From DASWED01 sp036394995 (GTDB lineage Bacteria > Actinomycetota > UBA4738 > JACQTL01): 23,819 nt of DNA. The position numbers and the translations under genes were made by a program. How positions within the stretch are numbered: position 1 is the first letter of the stretch; the number at the start of each line of letters is the position of its first letter. The stretch is taken from assembly GCA_036394995.1 (NCBI GenBank), contig DASWED010000050.1, positions 1-23,819 of the forward strand. The letters run 5' to 3'. The notes under the pieces are model-generated. The model searched no databases. It was given only the letters and a program-made list of their open reading frames with translations, and was not told the origin of the DNA. This document shows positions 1 through 6,101 of this stretch, one piece after another.

Positions 1-461
1 TGGCCGAGCACGCCGAGACCATGTCGCTCGACGGCCGGAGCGGGGGCGAACCCCTTCCCGGGCTGTCCGACGAACTTCGCCGGCGGGTCCTGTACGTCCA
101 GGTCGCGCCGAACCTCCTGCTCAGCCTGCACCCCGACTACGTGCTGACCCACCGGCTGGTCCCGCTCGCGCCCGCCCGTACACGCGTCGAGTGCGAGTGG
201 CTGTTCCCGCCGGACAGCCTCGACCGGGACGGCTTCGACGCCGCTTACGCCGTGGAGTTCTGGGACCGCACCAACCGCGAGGACTGGGGCGCGTGCGAGT
301 CCGTCACCCGCGGCCTCGCATCACGAACCCACGTGCCCGGCCCGCTCTCCTCCCGCGAGGACGCCGTGTACCGGTTCCTCACGCTCGTGGCCGGCGCCTA
401 CCGGGACGGCCGGTTCACCCGCCCCCGGCCCGTTCGCCGCCCCGCCACCGCCCGTCCCTGA
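1..461 (+). CDS. Rieske-type ring-hydroxylating oxygenase alpha subunit, C-terminal part (5' truncated)
   Basis: The frame is open from base 3 through the window edge, so the ATG at 21 is internal and the N-terminal Rieske [2Fe-2S] domain lies outside. The visible part is the end of the catalytic domain of ring-hydroxylating oxygenases. It reads PNLLLSLHPDYVLTHRLVPL, then an RTRVECEWLFPP strand, then a helix with EFWDRTNREDW, and GPLSSREDAVYRF near the end. These are typical of actinobacterial aromatic-ring or choline/carnitine-type Rieske oxygenases. In the family this domain holds a mononuclear Fe(II) bound by two His and one Asp. The His pair is upstream of the window, and an acidic ligand may lie in the NREDW helix (inference). 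The substrate cannot be told from this fragment. The last 15 residues are Pro/Arg-rich and look non-conserved. Confidence 0.85.
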   Translation, partial: AEHAETMSLDGRSGGEPLPGLSDELRRRVLYVQVAPNLLLSLHPDYVLTHRLVPLAPARTRVECEWLFPPDSLDRDGFDAAYAVEFWDRTNREDWGACESVTRGLASRTHVPGPLSSREDAVYRFLTLVAGAYRDGRFTRPRPVRRPATARP

Positions 462-484
462 CCGGATCATCCTCCGCCGGGCCG

Positions 485-490
485 TAGTCT
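485..490 (+). promoter_or_regulatory. -10 box TAGTCT, probably giving a leaderless vanZ-like mRNA
   Basis: TAGTCT fits the actinobacterial -10 consensus TANNNT and lies 9 nt before the ATG at 500. No Shine-Dalgarno sequence is visible in between. Transcription would start at or next to the A of the ATG. I see no good -35 at 16-18 nt. The same hexamer and spacing recur before the cation exchanger gene. Confidence 0.45.
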
Positions 491-499
491 CGGGCCACG

Positions 500-928
500 A
501 TGCAGGTTCCGAAGGGCCGACCTCGCAGTGGCGCCGGGCGCGTCGTGGACGCCCTGCTGTGGATGGCCTCGCTCGGCCTGCTGGGGGGGACCATCGCGTA
601 CTCGCTGGGGCCGGCTCCGGCCGCGCTGAACGCGTTCCCGCTGGCGGACAAGGTGTTGCACGCGGGGACGTACGGCGCGATGACGCTCTCGTGGCTGCTC
701 ACGGTGGTATGGCGGCCCGGGCGGGGCGGCGGGGCGATCCCCGAGGACGCCCCCGCGGTCCTGGTCAGCGCGATCATCCTCGGGGCGGCCATCGAGGTGG
801 CCCAGCACTTCGTGGACCGCACCGCGGACCCGCTCGACGCACTGTCGGACGCCGTGGGCGCAGTGGCCGGCCTCGCAGTGTGGGCGGCGGTCCGCAGGAT
901 GACCCGCCACCGGGCCCGCCGGGCCTGA
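500..928 (+). CDS. VanZ-like membrane protein
   Basis: 142 residues. A hydrophobic segment at about 17-37 and two or three more helices (about 60-75, 88-105, 120-135) make it a small integral membrane protein. The signature DKVLHAGTYGAMTLSWL, followed by EVAQHFVDRTADPLDALSDAVGAVAG, matches the VanZ-like family: the K-x-x-H motif after the first helix, then E-x-x-Q and D-x-x-D around the last helices. VanZ itself gives low-level teicoplanin resistance, but most family members have no known role and probably act at the cell envelope. The ATG is chosen for its position just downstream of a TAGTCT box. It lies 38 bp after the oxygenase gene and converges on the methionine operon, whose last gene ends 5 bp away. 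Confidence 0.85.
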   Translation: MQVPKGRPRSGAGRVVDALLWMASLGLLGGTIAYSLGPAPAALNAFPLADKVLHAGTYGAMTLSWLLTVVWRPGRGGGAIPEDAPAVLVSAIILGAAIEVAQHFVDRTADPLDALSDAVGAVAGLAVWAAVRRMTRHRARRA

Positions 929-933
929 TCCCG

Positions 934-1137
934 TTACGGACGTCCCGACGACGCGTCCCGCGACCATCCGCCCGTCCGGGGGCGATACCAGTGCCGGGTG
1001 TTCTGCCGGCACACCCACGCGTCGTAGCCGAACGCCAGGTACCACATGTCGCCGCCGCAGGGGCACGCCACGGCGCCGTCCGCCCGCACGGGCGCCGGTT
1101 CGTCCATCGGGGGATCGATCGCGGGAGGCGTGGTCAC
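934..1137 (-). CDS. Small Cys-containing protein, last gene of the methionine operon
   Basis: 67 residues, not recognised. Start is GTG at 1135-1137, three bases beyond the stop of the upstream MetE-like gene, with GGAG overlapping that stop region, so translation is probably coupled. The core reads CPCGGDMWYLAFGYDAWVC, then HWYRPRTGGW. Three Cys (CxC and a later C) and a nearby His could bind a metal, like a half zinc ribbon. That is inference. The first 25 residues are Pro-rich and probably disordered. Its coupling to the core methionine synthase and its place behind a SAM-type riboswitch suggest a role in methionine synthesis, perhaps as an accessory protein or metal chaperone. There is no sequence proof. 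A chance ORF is possible but less likely given the GGAG and the aromatic/Cys-rich composition. Confidence 0.6.
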   Translation of the reverse strand: MTTPPAIDPPMDEPAPVRADGAVACPCGGDMWYLAFGYDAWVCRQNTRHWYRPRTGGWSRDASSGRP

Positions 1138-1141
1138 CGGC

Positions 1142-2125
1142 TCACTCCAGCCCCAGCTCCCGCCGGACCCGCCGGGTTCCCTCCACGATGGCCCGCAGCT
1201 TGTCCTTGGCCTCGTCCACGGTCCGGGTCTTCAGCCCGCAGTCCGGGTCGACGAACGTCCGCTCCGGCGGGATGACCTCCAGCGACCGCCGGATCCCCGC
1301 CTCCACCTCGTCCGCCGACTCGATCCGGTGGGAATGCGAGTCCGCCACGCCGAGCCCGATCGACTTCGTGAACGGGAACTCCCGGAAGTCGTCCAGGAGG
1401 TCGAAGTTCGAGTTCGTCATCTCGAGGTCGATCTGGTCCACCGGAAGGTCGAGCATCTTCGGGTACGCGTTGTGGAAGTCGCCGTAGCAGATGTGGGTGA
1501 TCGTGTGGACCCCGTCGAGTCCCGAGGTGACCACGCCGAGGGCCTTGATCGCGAGCTCCAGCTCGTCCATCCGCGTGGACACGGCCGGCTCGTCGATCTG
1601 GATGAACGTGGCCCCGGCGGCCTTGAGATCCTCGGCCTCCTGCCGGATCACCTCGGCCAGGGCCATCACCAGGTCCTCCCGGGTCCCGTACGCCTCGTTG
1701 AACGACCAGTCGCAGATCGTGTACGGGCCGGTGAGCATGCCTTTCACCGGGCGGTCGGTGAGCGACTGGGCGAACTCCCACCACTCCAGCGTGATCGGGT
1801 GGGTCCGGCGGAGCTCCCCGGTGACGACGGGCTTGCGGTAGAACCGGTTCCCGTAGGACCGGACCAGCCCGCCCTGGGTGAACCCCTCGAGCTCCTCGGC
1901 GAAGAACGCCACCATGTCGCCCCGGTACTGCTCGCCGTCCACGATGACGTCGATCCCGATCTCGTCCTGGAACCGGATCCAGTCCTCGGTGACCTTGCGC
2001 TCGAGGGCCTTGAGGTCCTCCCGCGAGATCCGCCCCCTGGCGAAGTCCGCCCGCGCCGCCAGGATCTCCGGCGGCTTCGGCAGCGACCCCACCTGGGTGG
2101 TCCACAACCCCTTCACCTGCGTCAC
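1142..2125 (-). CDS. Core (C-terminal-type) cobalamin-independent methionine synthase, MetE family
   Basis: 327 residues, a single (beta-alpha)8 barrel of the Meth_synt_2 type. This is half the length of bacterial MetE. The four zinc ligands of MetE are all recognisable: H211 and C213 in THICYGDF, E235 in DLEMTNSN, and C296 in DPDCGLKTR. The protein should therefore activate homocysteine thiolate and transfer a methyl group to make methionine. Start is GTG at 2123-2125, preceded by GGAGG at 7 nt and overlapping the upstream stop in GTGA; the longer upstream frame is only the shadow of the neighbour. Paired with a separate N-terminal-like protein, it may be a two-subunit MetE or one of the core-MetE enzymes that do not use methylfolate. 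The methyl donor cannot be read from sequence. Confidence 0.85.
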   Translation of the reverse strand: MTQVKGLWTTQVGSLPKPPEILAARADFARGRISREDLKALERKVTEDWIRFQDEIGIDVIVDGEQYRGDMVAFFAEELEGFTQGGLVRSYGNRFYRKPVVTGELRRTHPITLEWWEFAQSLTDRPVKGMLTGPYTICDWSFNEAYGTREDLVMALAEVIRQEAEDLKAAGATFIQIDEPAVSTRMDELELAIKALGVVTSGLDGVHTITHICYGDFHNAYPKMLDLPVDQIDLEMTNSNFDLLDDFREFPFTKSIGLGVADSHSHRIESADEVEAGIRRSLEVIPPERTFVDPDCGLKTRTVDEAKDKLRAIVEGTRRVRRELGLE

Positions 2126-3102
2126 GACACGGCCTCCTTCACCTCGGCCAGCCGGCGGAGCTTCCGCTCGGCGGCCTCCCTGGGCAGGAACTCCAGCCCG
2201 CACGACGGCGCCAGCCACAGGCGCTCCAGCGGGACGTTCTCGACGATGTCGCCCACCGCCCGCGCCAGCTGCTCGACGGATTCGAGCTTCGTGTTGCGGG
2301 CGTCGGCGATCCCGGCCTGGATGATCCGGTCACCCGGCAGCCTGGAGAGCAGCTCGCCGCTCTGCCACCCGGACACCAGGTCCAGGCCGAATCCGTGGAA
2401 CGGCAGGTCGAACAGCGTGGTGCCGAAGGGGGCCACGTCGCCGAAGTACGTGGCCAGGATCGTGGTGGCGTCCACGCCGTCGGTGAGCGTCCCGGCCACG
2501 GCGGCGAAGGCCTCCAGGTCGCCCGGAGGCTGCCCGGGCACCCGGGCCAGGGCCGGTTCGTCGAACTGGATCACGGTGGCGCCCGCCGCGGCCAGGTCGC
2601 GGGCCTCGTCCCGGAGCGCGCTCGCCAGGTCCCGGAGCAGCGACGCCCGGTCCCCGCCGCTCTCGTCCTTGGACAGCGACGCCAGCGTGTACGGCCCGCA
2701 CAGCACCGCCTTCACCGGCCGTTCGCTGTTCGAGGCAGCGAACGAGAACTCGTCCACCAGGATGGGCCGTTCCCGGCGAACCGGGCCCTTCACGACGGGC
2801 TGGCGGAAGTACGTGTTGTTATCGAAGAACCGGATGAGGCCGGAGAGCGCGAACCCTTCCAGGCCCTCCGCCACGCGCGTGACCGGGTCGTCCCACCGGA
2901 CCTGGCCGTCGGTCACCAAGTCGACCCCCGCCGCGGCCTGATCGGCCAGGATCTCGCGGGTCAGGTCGTCCTCCGCCGCCCGGATGTCGTCCGCGGTGGC
3001 CTCCCCGCGGTCCACGGCCTGCAGGATCTTTCGGAGCCGGAACTCCCCACCCTCGCGGGGCGGCCGCGGATACGACCCGACCGCCGTCACCTGGAGCGCC
3101 AC
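2122..3102 (-). CDS. Stand-alone MetE N-terminal-domain-like protein
   Basis: 326 residues, a paralogue of the downstream protein with the same barrel. Shared stretches are TAVGSYPRPP at the start, a NNTYFRQPVV segment near 95-104, RPVKAVLCGPYTL (128-140), AAAGATVIQFDEPAL (171-185) and PSCGLEFLP (299-307). Where the core enzyme has the zinc ligands HIC, this protein has ATY (217-219), and the Glu position is Asp 241, so only C301 remains. It should not hold the catalytic zinc. In full-length MetE the N-terminal barrel helps bind the folate tail, so a structural or substrate-binding partner role is plausible. Start GTG at 3100-3102 follows AAAGGAG with 6 nt spacing. It is the first gene after the riboswitch and overlaps the next gene by 4 bp. 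Confidence 0.8.
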   Translation of the reverse strand: MALQVTAVGSYPRPPREGGEFRLRKILQAVDRGEATADDIRAAEDDLTREILADQAAAGVDLVTDGQVRWDDPVTRVAEGLEGFALSGLIRFFDNNTYFRQPVVKGPVRRERPILVDEFSFAASNSERPVKAVLCGPYTLASLSKDESGGDRASLLRDLASALRDEARDLAAAGATVIQFDEPALARVPGQPPGDLEAFAAVAGTLTDGVDATTILATYFGDVAPFGTTLFDLPFHGFGLDLVSGWQSGELLSRLPGDRIIQAGIADARNTKLESVEQLARAVGDIVENVPLERLWLAPSCGLEFLPREAAERKLRRLAEVKEAVS

Positions 3103-3126
3103 GTCGTTCTCCTTTGCTCGAACACG

Positions 3127-3161
3127 AAAAAGCCCCGTCCTCCGCCTCGGGAGAACGGGAC
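3127..3161 (-). terminator. Intrinsic terminator between the SAM riboswitch and the methionine operon
   Basis: Read on the - strand, GTCCCGTTCTCC pairs with GGAGGACGGGGC over 12 bp, including two G-U pairs, with a 6-nt loop and then five U. It lies about 60 nt after the aptamer and 25 nt before the GTG start, as expected for transcription attenuation. An outer 7-bp repeat (CGAACAC at 3164-3170 on the - strand, GTGTTCG at 3119-3125) flanks it and reaches towards the ribosome-binding site. Confidence 0.8.
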
Positions 3162-3222
3162 CGGTGTTCGTGGCCCGCCCGGACACTTCGTTGCGCCCTG
3201 CCGTCGGCTCGCGCCGCCGGAA

Positions 3223-3321
3223 GGGAGCCACATCTCCCTCTCGCGAGGGAAGGCACCTTGGGTGTCCGTCCCAGGTTGCCGGTCCCGGCCCGCCGTGCTC
3301 GGCCGAGGCACTCCCGATGCA
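3223..3321 (-). ncRNA. SAM-clan riboswitch (SAM-IV or SAM-I/IV-like) in the methionine leader
   Basis: The - strand leader contains the SAM-clan core CCGGCAACC (3274-3282), a short stem TGGG/CCCA, then AGGTGCC (3252-3258), as in S-box and SAM-IV aptamers. GAGTGCC shortly after the 5' end resembles SAM-IV. A CCCTC/GAGGG hairpin (3236-3249) follows the core, as P4 does in SAM-I. A closing P1 can be drawn between GCATC (3316-3320) and GATGT (3230-3234). The predicted transcription start is just upstream. Together with the terminator this should shut off the split-MetE operon when S-adenosylmethionine is plentiful. The class within the clan is uncertain. Confidence 0.7.
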
Positions 3322-3327
3322 CCACCG

Positions 3328-3356
3328 AGGCTAGCAGCGCTCGCCAAACCGGTCAA
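3328..3356 (-). promoter_or_regulatory. Promoter of the riboswitch/MetE operon
   Basis: TTGACC (3351-3356) and TAGCCT (3328-3333) on the - strand are separated by exactly 17 nt, close to the housekeeping sigma consensus. Initiation about 7 nt downstream, near 3321, would put the aptamer at the very 5' end of the transcript. This is the best complete -35/-10 pair in the window. Confidence 0.7.
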
Positions 3357-3532
3357 TGGTCAGAACGGGGCATGGCCCCTGAGGGGGTCGAGTGCCCCGC
3401 TTCAGCAGCAGTGGATCGCGAGCGCTCGACGAGGGTGTGGGTGCTCGCGTCTCTCCGCAGACCCACGGTCCGGGTCGCGGGTCCCGGGAACCGGGCGTAG
3501 GGTCGGGTGATCCCCGACGCAGGAGGTGGGAC
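3357..3532. other. Divergent intergenic region upstream of the secreted-protein gene
   Basis: This stretch lies between the methionine promoter and the + strand secreted-protein gene. I see a possible + strand -10 box TAGGGT at 3498-3503 and a strong Shine-Dalgarno AGGAGGTG at 3521-3528 for the ATG at 3533. The rest has open frames in several phases but no start with a ribosome-binding site, and I recognise nothing else in it. Confidence 0.5.
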
Positions 3533-4021
3533 ATGCGCAAGTGGATCGCGCTCCAGGTGCTGCTCACGCTGGTGATCGTGCCGGCGGCGGTGATGGCGCA
3601 GGACAGGGCGGGGAAGGTCTCGGGTTCCGGCGTCACCCGCCTGAGCCGGCAGGCATTCCATTTCGCCACCGGTGACGCCGGGACGAGCAGCCAGTCGTTC
3701 ACGAACATCCCCGGGCTCGGGCGGGAGGTGTGCGCTACTGGCAGCGTCATGGGGACGGTCAGCCTGAACCTCAGCGGCGGGGTCGTCGAGGTCCGGCTGG
3801 TCGACCACGCCCCCGGTGGGAACAACGTGCTGCACCCCTCGCTCGCGCATTTCAACCCGAGTGCGGGGACCACGTCGTTCTCGTTCTCGTTCGTGGAGGC
3901 ACTCGGTTCGCCGCACATCCACACGTTCAACCCGGAGTGGCGGAGCACGACGGGCGGCCCGGTCAACCTCCACGGCGGGGCGCTGGTGTTGCAGTACGAC
4001 TCGGCCCCGCGCGCCTGCTAG
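3533..4021 (+). CDS. Secreted protein of unknown function
   Basis: 162 residues. The N-terminus is a signal peptide: MRK, a hydrophobic core at about 5-20, and a likely cleavage at AVMA/QD after residue 22. The mature part is rich in Ser, Thr, Gly and short alternating hydrophobic runs (for example SVMGTVSLNLSGGVVEVRLVD, a 21-residue stretch at 71-91, and TSFSFSFVEA), which suggests a small beta-sandwich. Only two Cys remain after cleavage, C67 and the last residue C162, and these could form a disulfide. Start is ATG at 3533 with AGGAGGTG 4 nt upstream; the frame continues further upstream but without a better start. I do not recognise the family. It stands alone, divergent from the methionine operon and convergent with the Fe-S carrier gene. 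Confidence 0.75.
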   Translation: MRKWIALQVLLTLVIVPAAVMAQDRAGKVSGSGVTRLSRQAFHFATGDAGTSSQSFTNIPGLGREVCATGSVMGTVSLNLSGGVVEVRLVDHAPGGNNVLHPSLAHFNPSAGTTSFSFSFVEALGSPHIHTFNPEWRSTTGGPVNLHGGALVLQYDSAPRAC

Positions 4022-4069
4022 CAGCAGGAAGAGAATCGCCGGTGCGGAGGGAAGACGGGATCGTGCCGG

Positions 4070-4390
4070 CTAGTGGAACGAGTTGCCGCAGGCGCAGGTG
4101 CTGGTGGCCACGGGGTTGTCGATGGTGAACCCGGAAGCCTCCAGCGTGTCCACGAAGTCGATCGTGGCCTGCGTGATGTAGGGCACGCTCATGCGGTCGA
4201 TGACGAGCCGGACGCCGTACTGCTCCTCGCTGACGTCGCCGTCGCCGGTCTGGTCGTCGAGATACATGGCGTAGCGCAGGCCACTGCACCCGCCGGGCTG
4301 GACGGCCACCCGCAGGGCGATGTCGGACCGTCCCTCCTCCTGGAGGAGCTCCTTCACCTTGGCGGCGGCGGTCTCGCTGAGCTGGATCAT
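4070..4390 (-). CDS. erpA: A-type iron-sulfur carrier (ErpA/IscA/SufA family)
   Basis: 106 residues, the usual length. The three cluster-binding cysteines are C35 in QPGGCSGLRY and C99/C101 in the C-terminal CACGNSF motif. The protein accepts Fe-S clusters from a scaffold such as SufBCD and passes them to apo-enzymes in the cytoplasm. Start ATG at 4388-4390 has GGAG 8 nt upstream. A TATACT box 47 nt before the start suggests its own promoter, although the YbaK gene lies only 68 bp upstream on the same strand. It is 9 kb from the suf genes. ErpA, SufA and IscA are hard to tell apart by sequence; as a single carrier outside the suf cluster in an actinobacterium, erpA is the best name. Confidence 0.92.
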   Translation of the reverse strand: MIQLSETAAAKVKELLQEEGRSDIALRVAVQPGGCSGLRYAMYLDDQTGDGDVSEEQYGVRLVIDRMSVPYITQATIDFVDTLEASGFTIDNPVATSTCACGNSFH

Positions 4391-4437
4391 CCCGTGGTCT
4401 CCGTGGTCGTCTCGCAGGCGAACTGGTTGCAGGAGGA

Positions 4438-4443
4438 AGTATA
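4438..4443 (-). promoter_or_regulatory. -10 box TATACT for the erpA gene
   Basis: TATACT on the - strand matches the -10 consensus in five of six positions and stands out in this GC-rich DNA. The start codon is 47 nt downstream with a GGAG in between, so this would be a normal leadered transcript. No convincing -35 is seen at 17-18 nt. Confidence 0.5.
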
Positions 4444-4458
4444 CCCGGCGGGTCCGGT

Positions 4459-4938
4459 TCACCCACCTAGGAGGGTCCCGAAGTCTCCCGGACGGCCCCC
4501 GGCGGCCCGGAGCAGATCGTCCGGGGCGATGGGGAACACGGAGTCGGGGGTCCCCGCCGCGGCCCACACCTCGGCGTGGCCCAGGAGGTCGCGGTCCACC
4601 AGGACCTCGAGCGGCCGGGCGTGACCGAAGGGCGGGGTCCCGCCGATCCCGTAGCCGGTGGCGGCCCGAGCCTCCTCGGCGTCGGCCCGGCGGACCTCCG
4701 AGGCACCCAGGAGCTCGGCGAGCCTCCCGGTGTCGGCCCGGTTGGCCCCCGAGGTCAGGGCCAGGAACGGCCGCCCGTCGGCCACGAACACCAGCGACTT
4801 CACGATCTGCCCCACATCGCAGCCGACGGCCCTCGCCGCGTCCCCCGCGGTCTTGGTCCCCTCCGGGAACCGCCGCACCTCGATCGTCAGCCCGAGGCCC
4901 ACCGCGGCCCGGATCACCCGGTCGACCGACCTGCTCAG
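4459..4938 (-). CDS. YbaK/ProX-type aminoacyl-tRNA deacylase, probable CTG start
   Basis: 159 residues in the YbaK/EbsC fold. Recognisable parts are RRFPEGTKTAGDAARAVGC (23-41), QIVKSLVF with the conserved Lys 47, LTSGANRAD, and the GIGGTPPFGH loop (97-106). Relatives hydrolyse mischarged tRNAs such as Cys-tRNA(Pro) or Ala-tRNA(Pro); the exact specificity here is unknown. No ATG, GTG or TTG fits the family N-terminus. Homologues begin MSRSV..., and that Met falls on a CTG at 4936-4938, which overlaps the glycerate kinase stop as CTGA with a GAGGG a few bases upstream. The next in-frame GTG (Val 8) would delete part of the first helix. The upstream extension to 5103 is a shadow of the kinase gene. 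Confidence 0.85.
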   Translation of the reverse strand: MSRSVDRVIRAAVGLGLTIEVRRFPEGTKTAGDAARAVGCDVGQIVKSLVFVADGRPFLALTSGANRADTGRLAELLGASEVRRADAEEARAATGYGIGGTPPFGHARPLEVLVDRDLLGHAEVWAAAGTPDSVFPIAPDDLLRAAGGRPGDFGTLLGG

Positions 4939-6074
4939 GACGAACCCTCTTCTCCGCGTTGGGGCCACCGGAGGGCCAGGCCGGCGACCGCCTGCCGGAG
5001 GGCCGTCCGGGCGTCCGAGTAGGCCCGGTCCCGGCCGGTCGCCTCGACCAGCGAGACCACCGGCACGCCCTCCACGACCACCCCGGGCTCGGCCTGTCCA
5101 CACACGATCGCCGCCGGGCGACCGGCCGTTCGTGACCGGGCCACCACACCCCCCACGGTCTTGCCGTGCATGGATTGGGCGTCGAACTTCCCCTCGCCCG
5201 TGACGACCGCATCGGACTCCGACAGCCGCTCGTCGAACCGCACCGCTTCCATCACCACCTCGATCCCGGGCCGGAGCTCGGCGTTCAGGAAGGCCATGAG
5301 CCCGGCCCCCAGGCCCCCTGCCGCTCCGGCGCCCGGACGGCCGGCCACATCCACGCCCAGGTCCCTGCGGATGACCTCCGCGTAGCGGGCCAGGGCGGCG
5401 TCGAGCGTCCGCACGTCACGCGGGGAGCACCCCTTCTGCGGCCCGTACACGGCGGTCGCGCCCTCCGGCCCAGTGAGCGGGTTGTCGACGTCGCTCGCCA
5501 CCACGAACCGGACGCCGCCCACCTCGGGCACGAGCCCTGACGGGTCGATCCGCTCGAGGCGGGCCAGCGCCGCGCCGCCCGATTCGAGGTCCCTCCCGCC
5601 GGCGTCCAGGAGCCGGACCCCCATGGCCTGGGCCATCCCCGCGCCGCCGTCGTTCGTGGCGCTGCCGCCGATGCACACCATGACCGTGCGGGCCCCGGCC
5701 CGGCACGCCTCCAGGATCAGCTCGCCGGTTCCCCGGGTCGTGGCCCGCAGCGGGTCCCGGCGCCCCTCCGGGACCAGCGCCAGCCCGCTTGCCGTCGCCA
5801 TCTCCACGATCCCGAGCGGCCCCTCGGGCCCGGGTGCGATCCCCACCGGCGCCTCCACCGGGTCGCCCAGGGGACCGGTCACGGTGATTCGTCGCTGCTC
5901 CCCGCCGAGCGCGGCGACCAGGGCCTCCAGGGTGCCCTCGCCGCCGTCGGCCATGGGGACCTCGATCGCGGTGTCCCCGGCCCGGGCAACGAGCCACCCC
6001 TCCGCCATGGCCCGGGCGGCCTCCGCGGCGGTGAGCGTGCCGCGGAACTTGTCGGGGGCCAGGAGGATGCGCAT
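4935..6074 (-). CDS. Glycerate kinase (GlxK/GarK family)
   Basis: 379 residues, normal family length. It begins MRILLAPDKFRGTLTAAEAA, has PMADGGEGT near 45, and the strongly conserved CIGGSATNDGGAGMAQAMG and DVDNPLTGPEGA. Near the C-terminus is VVTGEGKFDAQSMHGKTVGGV. These define the type of glycerate kinase that phosphorylates glycerate, usually at the 2-position, with ATP in glyoxylate/glycerate use. Start ATG at 6072-6074 has no Shine-Dalgarno; a TACCCT box 7 nt before it suggests a leaderless mRNA. It is divergent from the MDMPI-family gene across 27 bp and overlaps the YbaK gene by 4 bp, so the two probably form one transcript. No glyoxylate carboligase or tartronate reductase gene is nearby. 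Confidence 0.92.
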   Translation of the reverse strand: MRILLAPDKFRGTLTAAEAARAMAEGWLVARAGDTAIEVPMADGGEGTLEALVAALGGEQRRITVTGPLGDPVEAPVGIAPGPEGPLGIVEMATASGLALVPEGRRDPLRATTRGTGELILEACRAGARTVMVCIGGSATNDGGAGMAQAMGVRLLDAGGRDLESGGAALARLERIDPSGLVPEVGGVRFVVASDVDNPLTGPEGATAVYGPQKGCSPRDVRTLDAALARYAEVIRRDLGVDVAGRPGAGAAGGLGAGLMAFLNAELRPGIEVVMEAVRFDERLSESDAVVTGEGKFDAQSMHGKTVGGVVARSRTAGRPAAIVCGQAEPGVVVEGVPVVSLVEATGRDRAYSDARTALRQAVAGLALRWPQRGEEGSS

Positions 6075-6081
6075 CGAGCGG

Positions 6082-6087
6082 AGGGTA
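6082..6087 (-). promoter_or_regulatory. -10 box TACCCT for the glycerate kinase gene (leaderless)
   Basis: TACCCT on the - strand fits TANNNT and ends 7 nt before the A of the ATG. There is no ribosome-binding site. It shares two bases with the opposing box TACAAT, so the two promoters overlap. Confidence 0.4.
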
Positions 6088-6091
6088 CAAT
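6086..6091 (+). promoter_or_regulatory. -10 box TACAAT for the MDMPI-family gene (leaderless or near-leaderless)
   Basis: TACAAT matches the -10 consensus in five of six positions and ends 10 nt before the ATG at 6102. No Shine-Dalgarno lies between. No clear -35 is visible, partly because the glycerate kinase coding sequence occupies that position. Confidence 0.45.
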
Positions 6092-6101
6092 CCGCGAACC
6101 C

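Noticed and set aside
1046..2941. Long + strand open frame opposite the MetE genes
   Set aside because: It lacks any recognisable domain, reads as Arg/Pro/Val-rich translation of the antisense strand, and spans two convincing - strand genes. High GC content keeps antisense frames open.
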